A stretch of 64,000 nucleotides of DNA from Agarophyton chilense (GCA_030374765.1 JARGXX010000099.1:2480001-2544000), one strand, 5' to 3'. Counted from the stretch's first letter, positions 10,355 through 23,485 are shown. A program made the numbers and translations. The notes: generated by a model from the letters alone, not told the origin.

Positions 10355-12951
10355 ACTACCCTCTGAGGGGTGAAGGACTAGTATTTATCGAATATGTATT
10401 CTTCGAGAGAGGACGGCGCGCAGAGGAACAACAAGGAGTGCTGGTTGGGGTAGATGCAGTTCCAAAAGTTGGACAATAGCAAAGATGACAGGTAACGAAG
10501 CCCGATTGGAGACCCGAGCAGCTTCATCTTTCGCTTGAATTCCACATTTGCGGAGTGCAACATCTTCTTCTTGCAAATCTACTACACTGAAATGCGCACA
10601 CCAGATACTGCCTTGTGAAACGAACGCTGTGCTGCGTTGAGATTTACTCCCTGGAATGGCACATCGGATGCCTGTCCTCTAGGTGGAAACTTATAGGAAA
10701 TGTTTCATCAGAACTGGAAGCAGTACCCAACCAAGAAATCCCATTTCTCATGAAACAAAAAAGACAACTGATGGGATAAAAATGAATAATTTTTGCGTTC
10801 TATTGCTATTACAGAGATTTTCTAGGAGTATTATTCTTGTTGTTCAAGAATTGATAGGTGTAATAGGTTAAGTCAAGATGTTATGAATATGGAAAAGAAG
10901 GTCGAAGTGAAAGAATGGTCTTTTAGAGTAAATACTTCTTTGCGTGCAATGTGCGTGGTTGATGCTTGAAAGTTACACAAGTGTGGATGCGGGAACACAT
11001 TCAATCTTACATTGCATCTTTTCTACTATACTAGCAGGCAGATTAATAAATAACAACTGGGATGCTGTTTGAAATATGGAAAGAAAAATTAGAAAAAGAT
11101 GAAATAGGAAAACCATACAAAAATAGTACCGGCATTCATTTAATGCAGACCAATCGTAATCGAAGAAGCCTAGATGGTTTTTTACTGCCTCAAACATATC
11201 AAGTACAATAAAAAGTCTGAAAAACAACTAAAAAATCAAAATGTGTTTGTTCAAAATGCAAAACTTACAATTATATAGACGTTCATATATATCAAAGTAA
11301 AACCGGTCTAGATTGCTTTTTAGATCATCTGCGTGACAATAATCACATTACAAACAACATTTAGTCAACAACAATAAAGGATTTGTGCGAACATGCGTTT
11401 TAAAGCTGCGTTGGATGCAATTTTTTAAAAGTTGAAAGCATAAATTCAAATTATTCTAAGACCCCACTTAATTTAATCCGCGTTATTCAACTTGCTATAT
11501 ATATATATATTATGGTGTATGACAACACTTTCTCTTAACAGATGTCAATTTATTCTGTTTGCTGTTTGAGAAGAGGCAAATGCGTTTTAGGACTATAATA
11601 ATTTTTAGAATTAGTCGAGCTCCTATAGTAGTTTTAAAGTTACGATTAGCTTGGTGAGGTTCAAACGTTTTGTTTATTAGTTTCTAAGCTTTCGTGAAAC
11701 CACTGAGCTGGTATTACTGAAAACAACTGTCTTAAGAATGTACTTCAGAGCAGATAGAAAATGATTAGAAAAGTAGTGTTTTTCCTATAAACTGGAATAC
11801 GCCGCTGCAGTATGAAAATCATCTTTTTTTACAATGTTTTTGGAACATTAGAACTGGCATCATATGAGGCCAAATTGTAAATTTTAGGGGCTGACTTTTA
11901 CTTGTTTTGACCGGATTTGTTTCCTGTTTTGATTTCCAAACAGTAAAGACTTCGTATATTCTATTAATAAGAATATACGCTTCATAAAACTGCTTCTATG
12001 TGAAAGAATGTATTTTAAGAAACAAAACAGTATAGAATATATGTTTAACTGATAAGCAGGCTAATGTTTCCTTAGAATATAAAACAGGTATATTTGGGTG
12101 GAAAAACCGTGGTTGCATCCAAAAAAATTGTTTCGTAGCTGTGTATGAAACAGAACTACCAAAAAAAAACCAACTTCGAACTGTCTCTCCGGTCGTATAG
12201 ACATTAGATATGATGGTTTCTGGACAAACTAGACAATTCAGTACAGTTTTTGATTCGAAGAATTGTATCACGAATTATTGGGACAAAATTATCTCTAATT
12301 CAATTCATCTTTTTATTGAATAAATGCCAAGACCTTTATAAGTGTCATTCAGGCTAAAGAAGCGAAAATAAACTACTGAAAGCGCGCTATAGAGAATATG
12401 ATTAATTAAAGGATATGCTTTTGAATTTTGACTTGGTATTCTTCATGTGTTGTTTTTATTGGATGTACTGTAGTCGAAAAGGCAATTTACGAAATTTCTA
12501 TGCAAGGGATATGTTTTTGACATGAGTAGGCTCTGTAGTAATACAAAGTGGAAATACTCAACAGAATGAGAGCAGTTTCACTGTAGGTGACTTTACAAGC
12601 GAAATCTCCGTCATTGCACATGAGGTAAATCGCCGTCAATCATTGTCTTATTGTTCATATTTGATAGAGACTAGTTGGACAGTTCGTTCCTGACATAAGA
12701 GATTCACACAGGCCACAGTGGTCCTTCTCGGATGCCCTCTGGTTTTTTCCCTACTGGGTTCTTGCCTACTGTTAGCGTTTCTTCCTCAGAATCACCGAGT
12801 CGAATGACATGCGTTCCGGGAGTGGAGTAGAGTATTTGGATAACGCGTATGAGAGAATTTCGACTGCCGAGGCAGTCGAATGTGAGGATCACTTTAACAT
12901 TAAGCTTTGTTTCAATTCCAAATCGGAGAACTGATTTCCTATATTTATTGA
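10355..12951. other. AT-rich intergenic region, no gene seen
   Basis: About 2.6 kb between the copy 1 LTR and the first island gene. It is AT-rich and contains a short (TA)n run near 11497-11512. Open frames are short and have no recognisable protein character. The first bases after the LTR include a small palindrome, CCCTCTGAGGGG. I find no RNA gene and no mobile-element ends. Confidence 0.5.
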
Positions 12952-13905
12952 ATGGAAAGCGGGGGTGGAGATCCAAGGGTTTTGCCTGGCCATGGACAAC
13001 TGAGCACCCGTCAATTGAATGAGGATCTATGGAAAGGATATCTGAAGAATCTTGGAACATGGATTGGGAAGCGAGCCTTGTCGAATCCCAGGGGTAAGGT
13101 CTTAATTGACTTACCAACTCGTACAACCGCAGAAAGATTTCGAACGCCACAAGGAGAGGATTTCGTGCTTTGGCGTTTTGCAGTGCGAACTGCAGATGGA
13201 GTTGATGAAGCAGAGGAAGAGTGGTCCCGTTCTGAACTTGCAGATCTGGGGGCCCTTGCAGTCGACGGATGCTTTTCTGTGGGTGGTGATATCTTTTGCG
13301 GGGAACCTATGACCGTTGATCAATGTCTAGTAGACGACGCATGTCGCATTAGAACAACTCATGCATTTGATTGGGAGGGTTGCGTTTCGGGAGTAATTGC
13401 ATCAAGAGAACGTATAGTGCCCAAGGACGAGCCCGTGGAGAAAGCCTCAAAACTCAGATTTGTCGAACCCGCTGCGTGGAGAAGCCCGCGAGTTCTCTTC
13501 GATTACATATTAGGACTGTGGGAAGGGAAAGGTATTTCGGTGCACACACGAACTGGTCAAGTTTACAAACTAACATCCAGGTTGAAAATTAACCAAACAA
13601 TTGAAGGCAGAGTGACAGAGAGCTCTGTTTTACGAATAGGGACTGAGGGACCAAGTCGCGTCTACGACGCATCTGGACGAATAGACGGTAACTTCATCAT
13701 ATATGCCATGTCCAACGTTCAAGTGTTTTTGTTGCCGGGGGGCGTCTCCGTAGCCTCTCCTATTAGAATACGAAAAGGAAGGCCTTTCACGATTGAGTCT
13801 GCATTCTTGATGAGACCGGATTGCAGAAAGCGAGTGTTGCGAGTCTATAACAATCAATGTGAATGGGTTAATACAGTCTTTATAAACGAAAGACGAGTCG
13901 GGTGA
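12952..13905 (+). CDS. DUF3598 family protein (two calycin-like halves)
   Basis: Intact 317-residue frame from an ATG at 12952. The N-terminal half begins WKGYLKNLGTWIGK, the opening of the DUF3598 N-terminal domain. The C-terminal half (from about residue 190) has LGLWEGKGISVH, QVFLLPGGVSVASP, a hydrophobic strand and MRPDCRKRVLRVYN, then the closing EWVNTVFINERR pattern. DUF3598 proteins are calycin-like, occur in cyanobacteria and photosynthetic eukaryotes, and are related in fold to bilin lyases; their biochemical role is not settled. No clear plastid transit peptide is visible, so location is open. The stop lies only 37 bp from the convergent CCT6 stop. Confidence 0.75.
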   Translation: MESGGGDPRVLPGHGQLSTRQLNEDLWKGYLKNLGTWIGKRALSNPRGKVLIDLPTRTTAERFRTPQGEDFVLWRFAVRTADGVDEAEEEWSRSELADLGALAVDGCFSVGGDIFCGEPMTVDQCLVDDACRIRTTHAFDWEGCVSGVIASRERIVPKDEPVEKASKLRFVEPAAWRSPRVLFDYILGLWEGKGISVHTRTGQVYKLTSRLKINQTIEGRVTESSVLRIGTEGPSRVYDASGRIDGNFIIYAMSNVQVFLLPGGVSVASPIRIRKGRPFTIESAFLMRPDCRKRVLRVYNNQCEWVNTVFINERRVG

Positions 13906-13942
13906 ATGTTAGAGAAGACGATTTCAGGGTACGAACATTACC

Positions 13943-15532
13943 TTAACGGGTTGTATCTCGTCCAGCTCGCAAAATTTCATCGACAAGTAAAAGCTGGGTG
14001 CTTATGATTGACGCCAAACCTAACAGTTGACGCTTCACGACATAATTATCGTATATACCACTTGCTTTTGGATCAAGTGGATCACCGGTGGCAAGGTCCA
14101 ATCCCGCACAATGGCCTTTGGCGTTTTCTTCTTCAAGTTTGATAATACAATCAAGTGCATCATGCCCACTAGTCTCTGCAAGTGTCTTTGGAATCACCAA
14201 CAGAGCTTCCGCGAAGGCAGTCACTCCAAGCTTGGTCTTACCCGAAATATTCTTCTGAGAAAATTTCTTCAAATGTGCATGAGCAGCCACCTCAAACGCA
14301 CCCGCTCCTGGAAGCACGCACTTATCTTCGAGGGTATTCTTCACAGCACGCAATCCGTCACGAACAGCATCTTTCATCTGCGTAATTGTGTGCTTGTTGG
14401 GACCGCGGAGGAGCACCGTGCAGCTGAAAGGATTCTTCACTTCCTCTACGAATGTATACTTGTCATCTTCATGAACTTCCTCGTAGACGGCGCCAGCAAA
14501 GCCAAGATCCTCCACAGTCAAACTCTGGACAGAATTAACGGGAATGCCTCCACAAGCCAGAGTGATTCGTTCCATATTTCGACGTTTTGCTCTTCGTAAA
14601 GCCAATATCCCTTCTTTAGCAAGCAAATCTAAGGAAAGAGGATCGATCCCTTTTTGATTAATGACGACAAAAGACTTTGCAGTACCATCACAAACTTGCT
14701 TCTTCAATGCAATTACCTTCTTGACGATATCATCGACAACGGCTCGTTCAGCTTCCACCAAACGTTCACGCTGTTCAGCCGACGAATAGAAAAATCCAGA
14801 CTGGACTTCTGATTTCTCATGCTCCATACTGACATTACATGTTAGAATATATGCGTTCTTAACACGTTTCGGCATATCAGGGTGACGACCACCATGGTCC
14901 AGAACGAGTCCCCTCACGAGTCGTGAGCCTCCACCGGCCATGCTTAACACGGGCATGATTTCTACCATATGAAGATCGATTGGTTGGTCTTCGCGAGAAA
15001 TAGTTACAACCGCATCGGTAACAATCTCCGACAGATTATGGGCTAGCTTCTTCTGAAGCTTCGTAAGCAAAGAGCATCGCGCCACAGATACCAGAGATTC
15101 GCGCTCAATCTTGATGTCAATCTTTTGGGTTTCCATCCACTTCATTACCTCGTCCTTCGCTAGATCGAAACCATCGACGATAATGCGCGGGTGTAATCCT
15201 TCGATCAGGAGTTGCTCAGCTTTCTTCAAAAGTTCTCCAATGACGAGAACCGTCGAGGTAGTACCATCGCCGCATATGTCATCTTGAGCGGATGCCGCTC
15301 TGGCAATCATACTACTCGTTGGGTTCTGAATTTGCATCTCATCCAAAAGCACCTTTCCATCTTTAGTTATCTTAATATCACCTGCTCCACTCACAAGCAT
15401 TTTAATCGTTCCATTTGGTCCCAGGTTAGATCGGAGAACTCCTTGTAAACCCTTCGCTGCGGCTATTGTTGTGTGTAGAGCAACACCTCGCCGAGAAATC
15501 TCAGCCCCTGGATTCAATAGTCGCACCGACAT
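13943..15532 (-). CDS. CCT6: T-complex protein 1 subunit zeta (CCT6)
   Basis: Single-exon 529-residue frame from an ATG at 15532, the usual length of a CCT subunit. The opening (VRLLNPGAEISRRGVAL, AAKGLQGVLRSNLGPNGT, KMLVSGAGDIKITKDG) matches the zeta subunit and not the other seven paralogues. The group II chaperonin ATPase signature GDGTTSTVLVIGELL is present near residue 87, and the C-terminal nucleotide-site segment LDLATGDPLDPKASGIYDN is intact. The product is one of eight ring subunits that fold actin, tubulin and other cytosolic proteins by ATP hydrolysis. It is transcribed away from PRP8, with about 0.55 kb between their starts. Confidence 0.95.
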   Translation of the reverse strand: MSVRLLNPGAEISRRGVALHTTIAAAKGLQGVLRSNLGPNGTIKMLVSGAGDIKITKDGKVLLDEMQIQNPTSSMIARAASAQDDICGDGTTSTVLVIGELLKKAEQLLIEGLHPRIIVDGFDLAKDEVMKWMETQKIDIKIERESLVSVARCSLLTKLQKKLAHNLSEIVTDAVVTISREDQPIDLHMVEIMPVLSMAGGGSRLVRGLVLDHGGRHPDMPKRVKNAYILTCNVSMEHEKSEVQSGFFYSSAEQRERLVEAERAVVDDIVKKVIALKKQVCDGTAKSFVVINQKGIDPLSLDLLAKEGILALRRAKRRNMERITLACGGIPVNSVQSLTVEDLGFAGAVYEEVHEDDKYTFVEEVKNPFSCTVLLRGPNKHTITQMKDAVRDGLRAVKNTLEDKCVLPGAGAFEVAAHAHLKKFSQKNISGKTKLGVTAFAEALLVIPKTLAETSGHDALDCIIKLEEENAKGHCAGLDLATGDPLDPKASGIYDNYVVKRQLLGLASIISTQLLLVDEILRAGRDTTR

Positions 15533-15960
15533 TTCGAGGGATGTCTGGACACGTTCTTTCCTCTTTTTTCCCTTGATTCAGACACAAGAAAAATCCGTGA
15601 CAGATGTGGCTCGCTGACCCCGACCGAATTATGCCAGTGATCGTCGGGCGATGATCGCATTAAACAGTTTTCAACAGAATTTTTTTCGGCAAAAATATTA
15701 AATTTGTCGTCCAAAGTCACGTAGTCGCGTTTTGTTCGTTCTTTGCAAACCCGTGAAATCACAAGAAACGAAAGGTGGCTGTGCCTACCTACTGGACATT
15801 TTCCGAGTGTGCCGAGCTCTAGCTCTAAATGTAGCGAGAGTAACGCGCAAATCTCAGGCTTTGTAAATACATCTTCGACTGTGTAGTAGGTGGAAGAAGG
15901 CAAAATACCTGGGAAAGGCCCGTATCTGAATTCCTTCACTTGATCAGTGCCCAGCTTCAT
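15514..15960 (-). CDS. Unrecognised 148-residue frame upstream of CCT6
   Basis: Open frame with an ATG at 15960, in the CCT6/PRP8 divergent spacer. Its last 19 bases overlap the CCT6 start in another frame. The N-terminus (MKLGTDQVKEFRYGPFPG, then TYYTVEDVFTKPEICALL) looks protein-like, but I recognise no family, and the C-terminal part is rich in Ser, Arg and His without pattern. It may be an upstream reading frame in the CCT6 leader or chance; a separate small gene is less likely because it would overlap the CCT6 start. Confidence 0.22.
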   Translation of the reverse strand: MKLGTDQVKEFRYGPFPGILPSSTYYTVEDVFTKPEICALLSLHLELELGTLGKCPVGRHSHLSFLVISRVCKERTKRDYVTLDDKFNIFAEKNSVENCLMRSSPDDHWHNSVGVSEPHLSRIFLVSESREKRGKNVSRHPSKCRCDY

Positions 15961-16082
15961 TTAGAACAACGTACTGGCACCAGAACCCTTTTGACTGAGC
16001 CACAGGACCCAGATTTGCTTCTATAAAGCTATCACACTTTCGCTTTCAGCGACTATTGGGAACAGAACAAAAAATCGCGACG

Positions 16083-19000
16083 ATGGGCGCCTCCAGCGTT
16101 CGGAAAAGAAATAGAGTCACTTTTGACCTTGGGCATGAGGGTGATCCTGTAAACGCTTCCAAACAGCAGAAACCCAACCTGACTCCCAAACTTAACTCGG
16201 TGGAATTATCTCCCAGCGACAGTCAATCGGATTCCTCAAAGCGAGCCCGAATTTCAGAGCAAAGCAAAATAGAGAAAAGATGGCAAAGAATGGTGAGAAC
16301 TCCTTATAATGACAAGAAGAAATTTGCCTTTTCTGGAACTCAAAAAGAAGATTTACCTCCTGAACATCTCCGGAAGATTATACGTGACCACGGCGATATG
16401 AGCTCGAAGAAATTTCGTCGCGACAAGCGGGTGTATCTCGGTGCGTTGAAGTACATGCCACACGCTCTTCTTAAACTACTGGAGAACATGCCAATGCCAT
16501 GGGAACAATATCGTGATGTGAAGGCCTTGTACCACATAACAGGCGCGATAACATTCGTCAACGAAGTTCCACGCGTTATTGAGCCCGTCTACCTCGCTCA
16601 GTGGGGAGTCATGTGGATTATGATGCGTAGAGAAAAAAGGGATCGCAAGCACTTTCGGCGAATGCGCCTTCCCCCGTTTGACGATGAAGAGCCCCCCATT
16701 GATTTTGCAGACAACATACTAGATTTGGAACCCTTAGAGGCCATTCGGATGGATTTGGAAGCTGATGGCGAAGATGCGCCGGTGGCCGATTGGTTCTATG
16801 AACATAAACCTCTTTCTGACTCCCCGTTTACGAATGGACCGAGTTATCGGAATTATAGGTTGAATCTTCCGATAATGGCCACGCTACACAGACTAGCATC
16901 TCAACTTCTTTCGGACGTAGTTGATCCCAACTATTTCTATCTTTTTGATAAGAATGCGTTTTATACGACCAAGGCCCTCAATGTTGCTTTACCAGGTGGT
17001 CCGAAATTTGAACCTGTGAAACATGACGGAATCGACAGCAGAGAGCTGGATGACGATGATTGGAACGAGTTTAACGATGTTAACAAACTTATTCTTCGAC
17101 GAAACATCAAAACGGAGTACCGTGTTGCCTTTCCATTTCTTTACAACCACCTGCCGAGAGGAGTCTCACTGTCTCGATATCATTTTCCTCCTGTAATGTA
17201 TTTGAAACCCGAAGACCCTGATCTGCCGGCATACTATTATGATCCCATTCTTAGCACAATCCCTCCGAGCAGAAAGCAAAGACGATTCGCATCTGGCCCT
17301 CGAACTAAGAGATCCAGATTTTCCTCAGCTCCGAGCCAAGATGAAGCATTCACAAAACTTCAACTACCCAGTGTAGGCTTTGGGGATGAAATTTCTTTCG
17401 AACAAGAAGATGAAGAAAATTGGGACGAGAGCATACAAATGCCTTCTTCGTTTTCACCCTTTTTGGAAAACGAAGAACTTTTCACTAGTTTGACGGCCGC
17501 AGGGATCGGATTATTTTGGGCACCGAGGCCCTTTTCTGTACGAACTGGGCGATGTCGAAGAACAATGGACGTACCCCTAGTCAGTGGCTGGTTTCGCGAG
17601 AAATGCCCACATCACGTCCGTGTCAAGGTAAGAGTTTCTTATCAAAAGCTTCTAAAGAATTTCGTTTACAATGAGCTACATAGAAGGAAGCCGAAGTCCA
17701 GATCCCGGAAAAGTCTTTTCAAAGCGCTAAAGAACACGAAATTCTTTCAGCAAACTGAAATAGACTGGGTTGAAGCAGGCCTTCAGGTATGTAGACAAGG
17801 CCATAATATGTTGAATCTTCTTATATCGCGGAAAGGGCTTTCTTACCTTCATCTTGATTACAATTTCAACTTGAAACCTATCAAGACGCTCACAACCAAG
17901 GAACGCAAAAAGTCGAGATTGGGCAGCAGTTTTCATCTTGTCCGAGAAATCTTACGTCTAACTAAACTCGTTGTTGATTGCCACGTTCAGTATAGATTAG
18001 GAAATGTGGATGCATTTCAGCTTGCTGATGGTCTGCAATATACATTCAATCATGTTGGGCAGTTAACTGGAATGTACAGGTATAAGTACAAACTGATGAA
18101 GCAGATTCGGAAGTGCAAAGACATAAAGCACGTGATATACCAACGTTTCAATGCAGATCCCGTTGGAAAAGGACCTGGTTGTGGAGTATGGGCTCCATCC
18201 TGGCGTATATGGTTGTTCTTTATGCGGGGTATTATTCCTTTGCTCGAAAGATGGCTTGGCAACCTCCTTGCGCGTCAGTTTGAAGGTAGGAATACCCGCG
18301 GGGTTGCCAAAACAGTTACAAAGCAACGAGTGGAATCACATTTTGATTTGGAGCTCCGAGCGCAGGTTATGAACGATATACTCGAAATGATGCCGCCTGG
18401 AATCCGCAATACTAAGACGAGGACCATTGTACAGCACCTTTCAGAGGCCTGGAGATGTTGGAGGAGTAATACACCATGGAAAGTCCCAGGACTTCCGAAA
18501 CCTGTGGAGAATATCATCATGCGATATGTGAAGTCCAGAGCAGACTGGTGGACCAATGTTACTCACTTCAACAGAGAAAGAATATTGAGAGGTGCAACGG
18601 TAGACAAGACAATCGTGAAGAAGAATCAGGTGCGTATGGCACGGCTATGGTTAAAAGCCGAGCAAGAACGTCAACAAAATTACCTTAAAGATGGGCCATA
18701 TGTATCAATCGAAGAAGGTGTGAAAATGCACCGTGCAATGGTGCACTGGCTTGAGAGTCGGCGGTTTGCACCAATCCCTTTTCCTCCTCTGTCTTACAAG
18801 CATGATACAAAGCTGTTGATTCTCGCTTTGGAGCGCCTAAAGGAGCAGTATGCTACTCAAAGCCGTCTCGATGCTTCCCAACGTGAGGAGCTTGGTGTCA
18901 TTGAGCTCGCATATGATAACCCTCACGAGACCCTGAGTCGTATCAAACGTCATCTATTAACTCAACGTGCATTCAAAGAAACAAAGGTTGATTTCATGGA

Positions 19001-22000
19001 CAATTACGACCATATAATCTCTGTTCACTATGTTGATCCTATCGAGAAGATAACTGATTGTTACCTAGATCAGTACCTGTGGTATGAAGCGGATAAACGT
19101 CGTTTGTTTCCGAATTGGGTAAAGCCTGCGGATTCAGAACCCCCGCCACTCCTCGTCTACAAATGGGCATCTGGCATAAACAATCTTCATGATGTATGGG
19201 AAACGAAGCATGGTGAAACGGTTGTCCATCTTCAATCAAAATTTGATCAAATGTCTGAGAAGGTAGATCACTTGCTTCTAAACCGCATGCTTCGGCTCGT
19301 AATGGACCACAACTTAGCTGATTACATTACGGCAAAGAACAATGTCAGTGTTTCTTTCAAGGATATGTCCCATACAAATTCATATGGGTTAATCCGTGGT
19401 TTACAATTTTCGTCTTTTATCATGCAGTATCATGGATTAATGTTAGATCTTCTCGTTCTCGGACTGCAGAGAGCGACGGAGCTTGCCGGACCGGCCACAA
19501 TGCCGAACGAGTGGCTGGGATTTGAAAACATTGGCACTGAGATCGCTCATCCGATTCGGATTTATTGTCGATATATAGACAAAGTATACATGGTTTTGCG
19601 ATTTGATATGGATGAATCCAAGGAATTGGTACAGAGATATTTGACGGAACATCCAGACCCGAACAATGAAAACATCGTAGGGTATCCAAACAAGAAGTGC
19701 TGGCCACGGCAGGCAAGAATGCGTCTGATGAAGCATGACGTGAATCTTGGACGGGCTTTGTTCTGGGACATCAAGAACCGTATTCCCCGGTCAGTAACTA
19801 CGTTTAATTGGGACGATTATGCTTCGTTTGTGTCTGTGTATTCGAAGGATAATCCAAACCTTCTCTTTGACATGGTAGGATTTGAGGTACGAATCCTTCC
19901 CCGAGTTCGTGAGATCGGCCTTGAGACTGGTGTTCCCCCTGTCAAAGAGGGTGGCGTTTGGACTTTACAGAATGATACCACTAAGGAAAGGACTGCAACT
20001 GCTCATCTGCGTGTAACTGAAGAAGGTATAAGAGCTTTCGAAAATCGCGTCAGGCAGATCCTGATGTCATCTGGCTCTACCACTTTTACAAAGGTCGCAA
20101 ACCGATGGAACCAGGCCTTGGTTGGACTTATGACTTACTACAGAGAAGCAGTGACTGGCACCCAAGAGTTATTGAATGCTCTTGTGAAAGCAGAGAGTCG
20201 GGTTCAAACTCGAATCAAGATTGGGCTAAACTCTAAAATGCCTTCCAGGTTTCCTCCTGTAGTATTTTATTGTCCGAAAGAACTTGGAGGATTAGGGATG
20301 TTATCAATGGGCCATGTTCTCATCCCCCAAGCGGACTTAAGATATTCTAGACAAACCGATGCCGGCGGGATTACACATTTTCGGGCGGGGATGGGCAGTG
20401 AAGAACAACCGATCCCAAATTTGTACAGGTATCTTCAACCATGGGAAGCCGAGTTCACAGACTCTCAGCGTGTTTGGGCCGAGTATGCAATGAAACGTGC
20501 GGAGGCAATGGCTCAAAATCGAAGGCTTACTTTGGAGGATCTCGAAGATAGCTGGGATCGTGGCATTCCGAGAATCTCTACTTTGTTCACAAAAGACAGG
20601 CACACTTTGGCCTATGACAAGGGCTGGCGAATTCGTGTAGAGTTCAAGAAGTATATGTACACCAAATCAGATTCTTTCTGGTGGACACACCAGCGACACG
20701 ACGGAAAGCTGTGGAACCTGACAAACTATCGTGCAGATATGATACAAGCGCTTGGTGGCGTCGAAGGTATTTTAGAACACACTCTTTTCGCAGGGACTTT
20801 CTACCAAACATGGGAAGGTTTGTTTTGGGAAAAAGCTTCTGGTTTCGAGGAATCCATGAAGTTTAAGCGTCTTACTCACGCTCAGAGATCCGGTCTAAAC
20901 CAAATACCCAATCGAAGGTTTACTTTATGGTGGAGCCCGACTATAAACCGGTCCAACGTCTATGTTGGCTTCCAAGTGCAGCTAGATTTAACTGGATGTA
21001 TGATGCATGGAAAATTACCGACGTTAAAGATCTCTCTGGTGCAGATCTTCCGAGCTCATTTGTGGCAAAAGATTCATGAGTCGTTGACAATGGATGTAGC
21101 TCAAGTACTCGATCAGGAACTTGATTCACTGGAAATAGAAACGGTGAAAAAAGAGACAATTCACCCTCGTAAGTCTTACAAGATGAACTCTTCGTGTGCG
21201 GATCTTCTGTTGATTGCTGCGTATAAATGGCCAGTCTCGAAACCCTCTTTACTTTCTGCAAATCCAGCGAATGATGATTTTATGTCTAGCACTGACAGTG
21301 GAACGACAACAAAATATTGGATTGACATTCAACTTCGATGGGGTGACTACGATTCTCATGATTGTGAAAGATATGCTCGTGCAAAATTCCACGATTATGT
21401 CACTGATAACATGTCTATCTACCCAAGTCCTACCGGGTTATTGATTGCTTTTGATCTAGCATATAACCTTTACTCCGGATTTGGATGTTGGATTCCAGGA
21501 ATGAAGCCACTTATTCAACGTGCGCTTGCGAAAATCAATAAGGCCAACCCTGCGCTATACGTTCTACGTGAAAGAATTCGGAAATCTCTACAATTGTATT
21601 CTTCTGAACCAACAGAACCGTATTTGAACAGCCAAAATTATGGTGAACTCTTTGGGAACCAAATAATATGGTTCGTTGATGATACGAACGTGTATCGTGT
21701 CACAATTCACAAAACATTTGAAGGAAACCTTGTGACAAAGCCCATCAATGGTGTTGTCTTTATTTTTAATCCAGGGACTGGACAGCTTTATCTTAAGATT
21801 ATTCATACATCTGTGTGGCAGGGGCAAAAGCGTCTTTCGCAGTTGGCAAAATGGAAGACAGCTGAAGAAACTGCGGCTCTTATTCGTTCCCTGCCTAGTG
21901 AAGAGCAGCCGAAACAAATTATCGTTACCAGAAAAGGAATGCTTGATCCGTTGGAAACACACCTTCTAGATTTCCCCAATGTTGTTATCAAAGGCTCGGA

Positions 22001-23366
22001 CTTGCAGCTGCCTTTTCAAGCCCTCCTTAAAGTAGAGAAGTTTGGTGATGAGATTTTGAAAGCATCGCAGCCGAAAATGCTGCTCACCAACCTCTTTGAC
22101 AACTGGTTACGAACAATTTCGCCTTTTACAGCGTTTTCCCGACTTATTCTTATTTTAAGGGCATTACATGTGAACACCGAACAAACCAAGATCATCCTTA
22201 GACCAAACGTCAACGTCACTACTGAACCAATGCACGCCTGGCCATCTTTATCAACAGAGGCATGGATGGCTGTTGAAATTGCATTGCGCGATCTTATACT
22301 TGCTGACTATGGAAAGAAGAATAATGTCAATGTCGCCAGTCTCACAGAATCGGAGGTGCGAGATATTATCCTCGGGGCAGAGATTGCACCGCCAAGCGCT
22401 CAACGGCAGCAGATGGCAGAAATTGAGAAAGCCGCCAAGGAACAAAGTCAGATGGCTGCCACAACAACCAAAACAACAGACAAGCACGGTAGCGAAATGG
22501 TTGTCGTTACGACATCGAATTACGAACAAAAAGTGTTTGCCTCCAGAACGCAATGGCGAGTTCGAGCCATATCCGCGACCAATCTTCACTTGAGAACCCG
22601 ACACATTTTTGTTCCCCAGGATGGCATTCTCGAGGCAACAACATCATTAACTTACGTTGTCCCTCAAAACATACTAAGGAAATTCATTGTATCAGCTGAT
22701 CTCAGGACCCAAATAGGTGGTCTACTCTACGGAAAGACGCCTTCAGATAATTCCTCGGTTCGGGAGATTAGATGTATTGTCCTTCCGCCACAGGTGGGAA
22801 CGCATCAAAAAGTTTCTTTTCCCACCAAGCCACCGGAGCATAGTCTTCTGGAAGATCTGGAACCACTAGGCTGGATACACACACAACCTGGTGAACTCTC
22901 ACAGTTGGCACCAGTAGATGTGATCATGACTTCCCGAATGATTAATGAATGCAGCGGTCTCGAGCTGGATACCGCAATCGACTTGACTGTTTCATTTACT
23001 CCTGGTTCGTGTTCGTTAAGCGCGTGCAAGCTTACTGAAGCAGGTCACGATTGGGGCCAACACAACAAAGATGCAGACGCTATATCTTCAATCCCACCTG
23101 GATATGCAAGTTCCCACTATGAAAAAGTTCAAGTGCTTCTCAGTGATCGTTTTCTCGGCTATTTTATGTGTCCAGAAGACGGTTCCTGGAACTTGAACTT
23201 TCAGGGGGTCAAATTCAGTCCTAAGAAATTTTACTCAATTCATCTTCGCAATCCGAATCCTTTCTATCATGAATCTCATAGGCCCATGCACTTCTTGAGC
23301 TTTTCTGGTACAAACGCGACCGACATGGCCTCAGAAACTGAAGTTTATGAGGATCCATTTCAATGA
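16083..23366 (+). CDS. PRP8: Pre-mRNA splicing factor PRP8 (U5 snRNP)
   Basis: One uninterrupted frame of 2427 codons. The first ATG is at 16083; an upstream in-frame TTG at 16056 is not a likely start. Human PRP8 is about 2335 residues; the excess lies in a variable N-terminus and a loop near 17270-17430. Conserved order: N-terminal PRO8NT region, PROCN core, RT-like fold, linker and U6-contact region. The RNase H-like domain (about residues 1850-2080; [20 protein letters not shown]) and a C-terminal MPN domain (about 2180-2420) follow. The MPN metal motif is degenerate (GWIHTQP, Gln for the second His), as expected for PRP8. PRP8 forms the spliceosome's catalytic cavity and regulates BRR2 through its C-terminus. 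The 3' end converges on UTP25. Confidence 0.98.
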   Translation: MGASSVRKRNRVTFDLGHEGDPVNASKQQKPNLTPKLNSVELSPSDSQSDSSKRARISEQSKIEKRWQRMVRTPYNDKKKFAFSGTQKEDLPPEHLRKIIRDHGDMSSKKFRRDKRVYLGALKYMPHALLKLLENMPMPWEQYRDVKALYHITGAITFVNEVPRVIEPVYLAQWGVMWIMMRREKRDRKHFRRMRLPPFDDEEPPIDFADNILDLEPLEAIRMDLEADGEDAPVADWFYEHKPLSDSPFTNGPSYRNYRLNLPIMATLHRLASQLLSDVVDPNYFYLFDKNAFYTTKALNVALPGGPKFEPVKHDGIDSRELDDDDWNEFNDVNKLILRRNIKTEYRVAFPFLYNHLPRGVSLSRYHFPPVMYLKPEDPDLPAYYYDPILSTIPPSRKQRRFASGPRTKRSRFSSAPSQDEAFTKLQLPSVGFGDEISFEQEDEENWDESIQMPSSFSPFLENEELFTSLTAAGIGLFWAPRPFSVRTGRCRRTMDVPLVSGWFREKCPHHVRVKVRVSYQKLLKNFVYNELHRRKPKSRSRKSLFKALKNTKFFQQTEIDWVEAGLQVCRQGHNMLNLLISRKGLSYLHLDYNFNLKPIKTLTTKERKKSRLGSSFHLVREILRLTKLVVDCHVQYRLGNVDAFQLADGLQYTFNHVGQLTGMYRYKYKLMKQIRKCKDIKHVIYQRFNADPVGKGPGCGVWAPSWRIWLFFMRGIIPLLERWLGNLLARQFEGRNTRGVAKTVTKQRVESHFDLELRAQVMNDILEMMPPGIRNTKTRTIVQHLSEAWRCWRSNTPWKVPGLPKPVENIIMRYVKSRADWWTNVTHFNRERILRGATVDKTIVKKNQVRMARLWLKAEQERQQNYLKDGPYVSIEEGVKMHRAMVHWLESRRFAPIPFPPLSYKHDTKLLILALERLKEQYATQSRLDASQREELGVIELAYDNPHETLSRIKRHLLTQRAFKETKVDFMDNYDHIISVHYVDPIEKITDCYLDQYLWYEADKRRLFPNWVKPADSEPPPLLVYKWASGINNLHDVWETKHGETVVHLQSKFDQMSEKVDHLLLNRMLRLVMDHNLADYITAKNNVSVSFKDMSHTNSYGLIRGLQFSSFIMQYHGLMLDLLVLGLQRATELAGPATMPNEWLGFENIGTEIAHPIRIYCRYIDKVYMVLRFDMDESKELVQRYLTEHPDPNNENIVGYPNKKCWPRQARMRLMKHDVNLGRALFWDIKNRIPRSVTTFNWDDYASFVSVYSKDNPNLLFDMVGFEVRILPRVREIGLETGVPPVKEGGVWTLQNDTTKERTATAHLRVTEEGIRAFENRVRQILMSSGSTTFTKVANRWNQALVGLMTYYREAVTGTQELLNALVKAESRVQTRIKIGLNSKMPSRFPPVVFYCPKELGGLGMLSMGHVLIPQADLRYSRQTDAGGITHFRAGMGSEEQPIPNLYRYLQPWEAEFTDSQRVWAEYAMKRAEAMAQNRRLTLEDLEDSWDRGIPRISTLFTKDRHTLAYDKGWRIRVEFKKYMYTKSDSFWWTHQRHDGKLWNLTNYRADMIQALGGVEGILEHTLFAGTFYQTWEGLFWEKASGFEESMKFKRLTHAQRSGLNQIPNRRFTLWWSPTINRSNVYVGFQVQLDLTGCMMHGKLPTLKISLVQIFRAHLWQKIHESLTMDVAQVLDQELDSLEIETVKKETIHPRKSYKMNSSCADLLLIAAYKWPVSKPSLLSANPANDDFMSSTDSGTTTKYWIDIQLRWGDYDSHDCERYARAKFHDYVTDNMSIYPSPTGLLIAFDLAYNLYSGFGCWIPGMKPLIQRALAKINKANPALYVLRERIRKSLQLYSSEPTEPYLNSQNYGELFGNQIIWFVDDTNVYRVTIHKTFEGNLVTKPINGVVFIFNPGTGQLYLKIIHTSVWQGQKRLSQLAKWKTAEETAALIRSLPSEEQPKQIIVTRKGMLDPLETHLLDFPNVVIKGSDLQLPFQALLKVEKFGDEILKASQPKMLLTNLFDNWLRTISPFTAFSRLILILRALHVNTEQTKIILRPNVNVTTEPMHAWPSLSTEAWMAVEIALRDLILADYGKKNNVNVASLTESEVRDIILGAEIAPPSAQRQQMAEIEKAAKEQSQMAATTTKTTDKHGSEMVVVTTSNYEQKVFASRTQWRVRAISATNLHLRTRHIFVPQDGILEATTSLTYVVPQNILRKFIVSADLRTQIGGLLYGKTPSDNSSVREIRCIVLPPQVGTHQKVSFPTKPPEHSLLEDLEPLGWIHTQPGELSQLAPVDVIMTSRMINECSGLELDTAIDLTVSFTPGSCSLSACKLTEAGHDWGQHNKDADAISSIPPGYASSHYEKVQVLLSDRFLGYFMCPEDGSWNLNFQGVKFSPKKFYSIHLRNPNPFYHESHRPMHFLSFSGTNATDMASETEVYEDPFQ

Positions 23367-23485
23367 TAAGAGTATCTTGAGATTGGCGTTCAGATACTGA
23401 CAGATTAATATGACCCGCAGCCTCCGGGTATCTCATCTCACTCACCTCTATGTTAGAAGTAGAAGGCAAACTGTAAAAAAAAAGA

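Noticed and set aside
10378-10576. Two overlapping minus frames just outside the copy 1 LTR
   Set aside because: Short, in competing frames, and in AT-rich DNA; no support.
12704-13150. 148-codon minus frame over the DUF3598 start
   Set aside because: It overlaps conserved DUF3598 codons and does not resemble a known protein.
23221-23469. Minus-strand frame across the PRP8 3' end
   Set aside because: It overlaps conserved PRP8 codons and has no protein character; it is a shadow of PRP8 and the convergent spacer.
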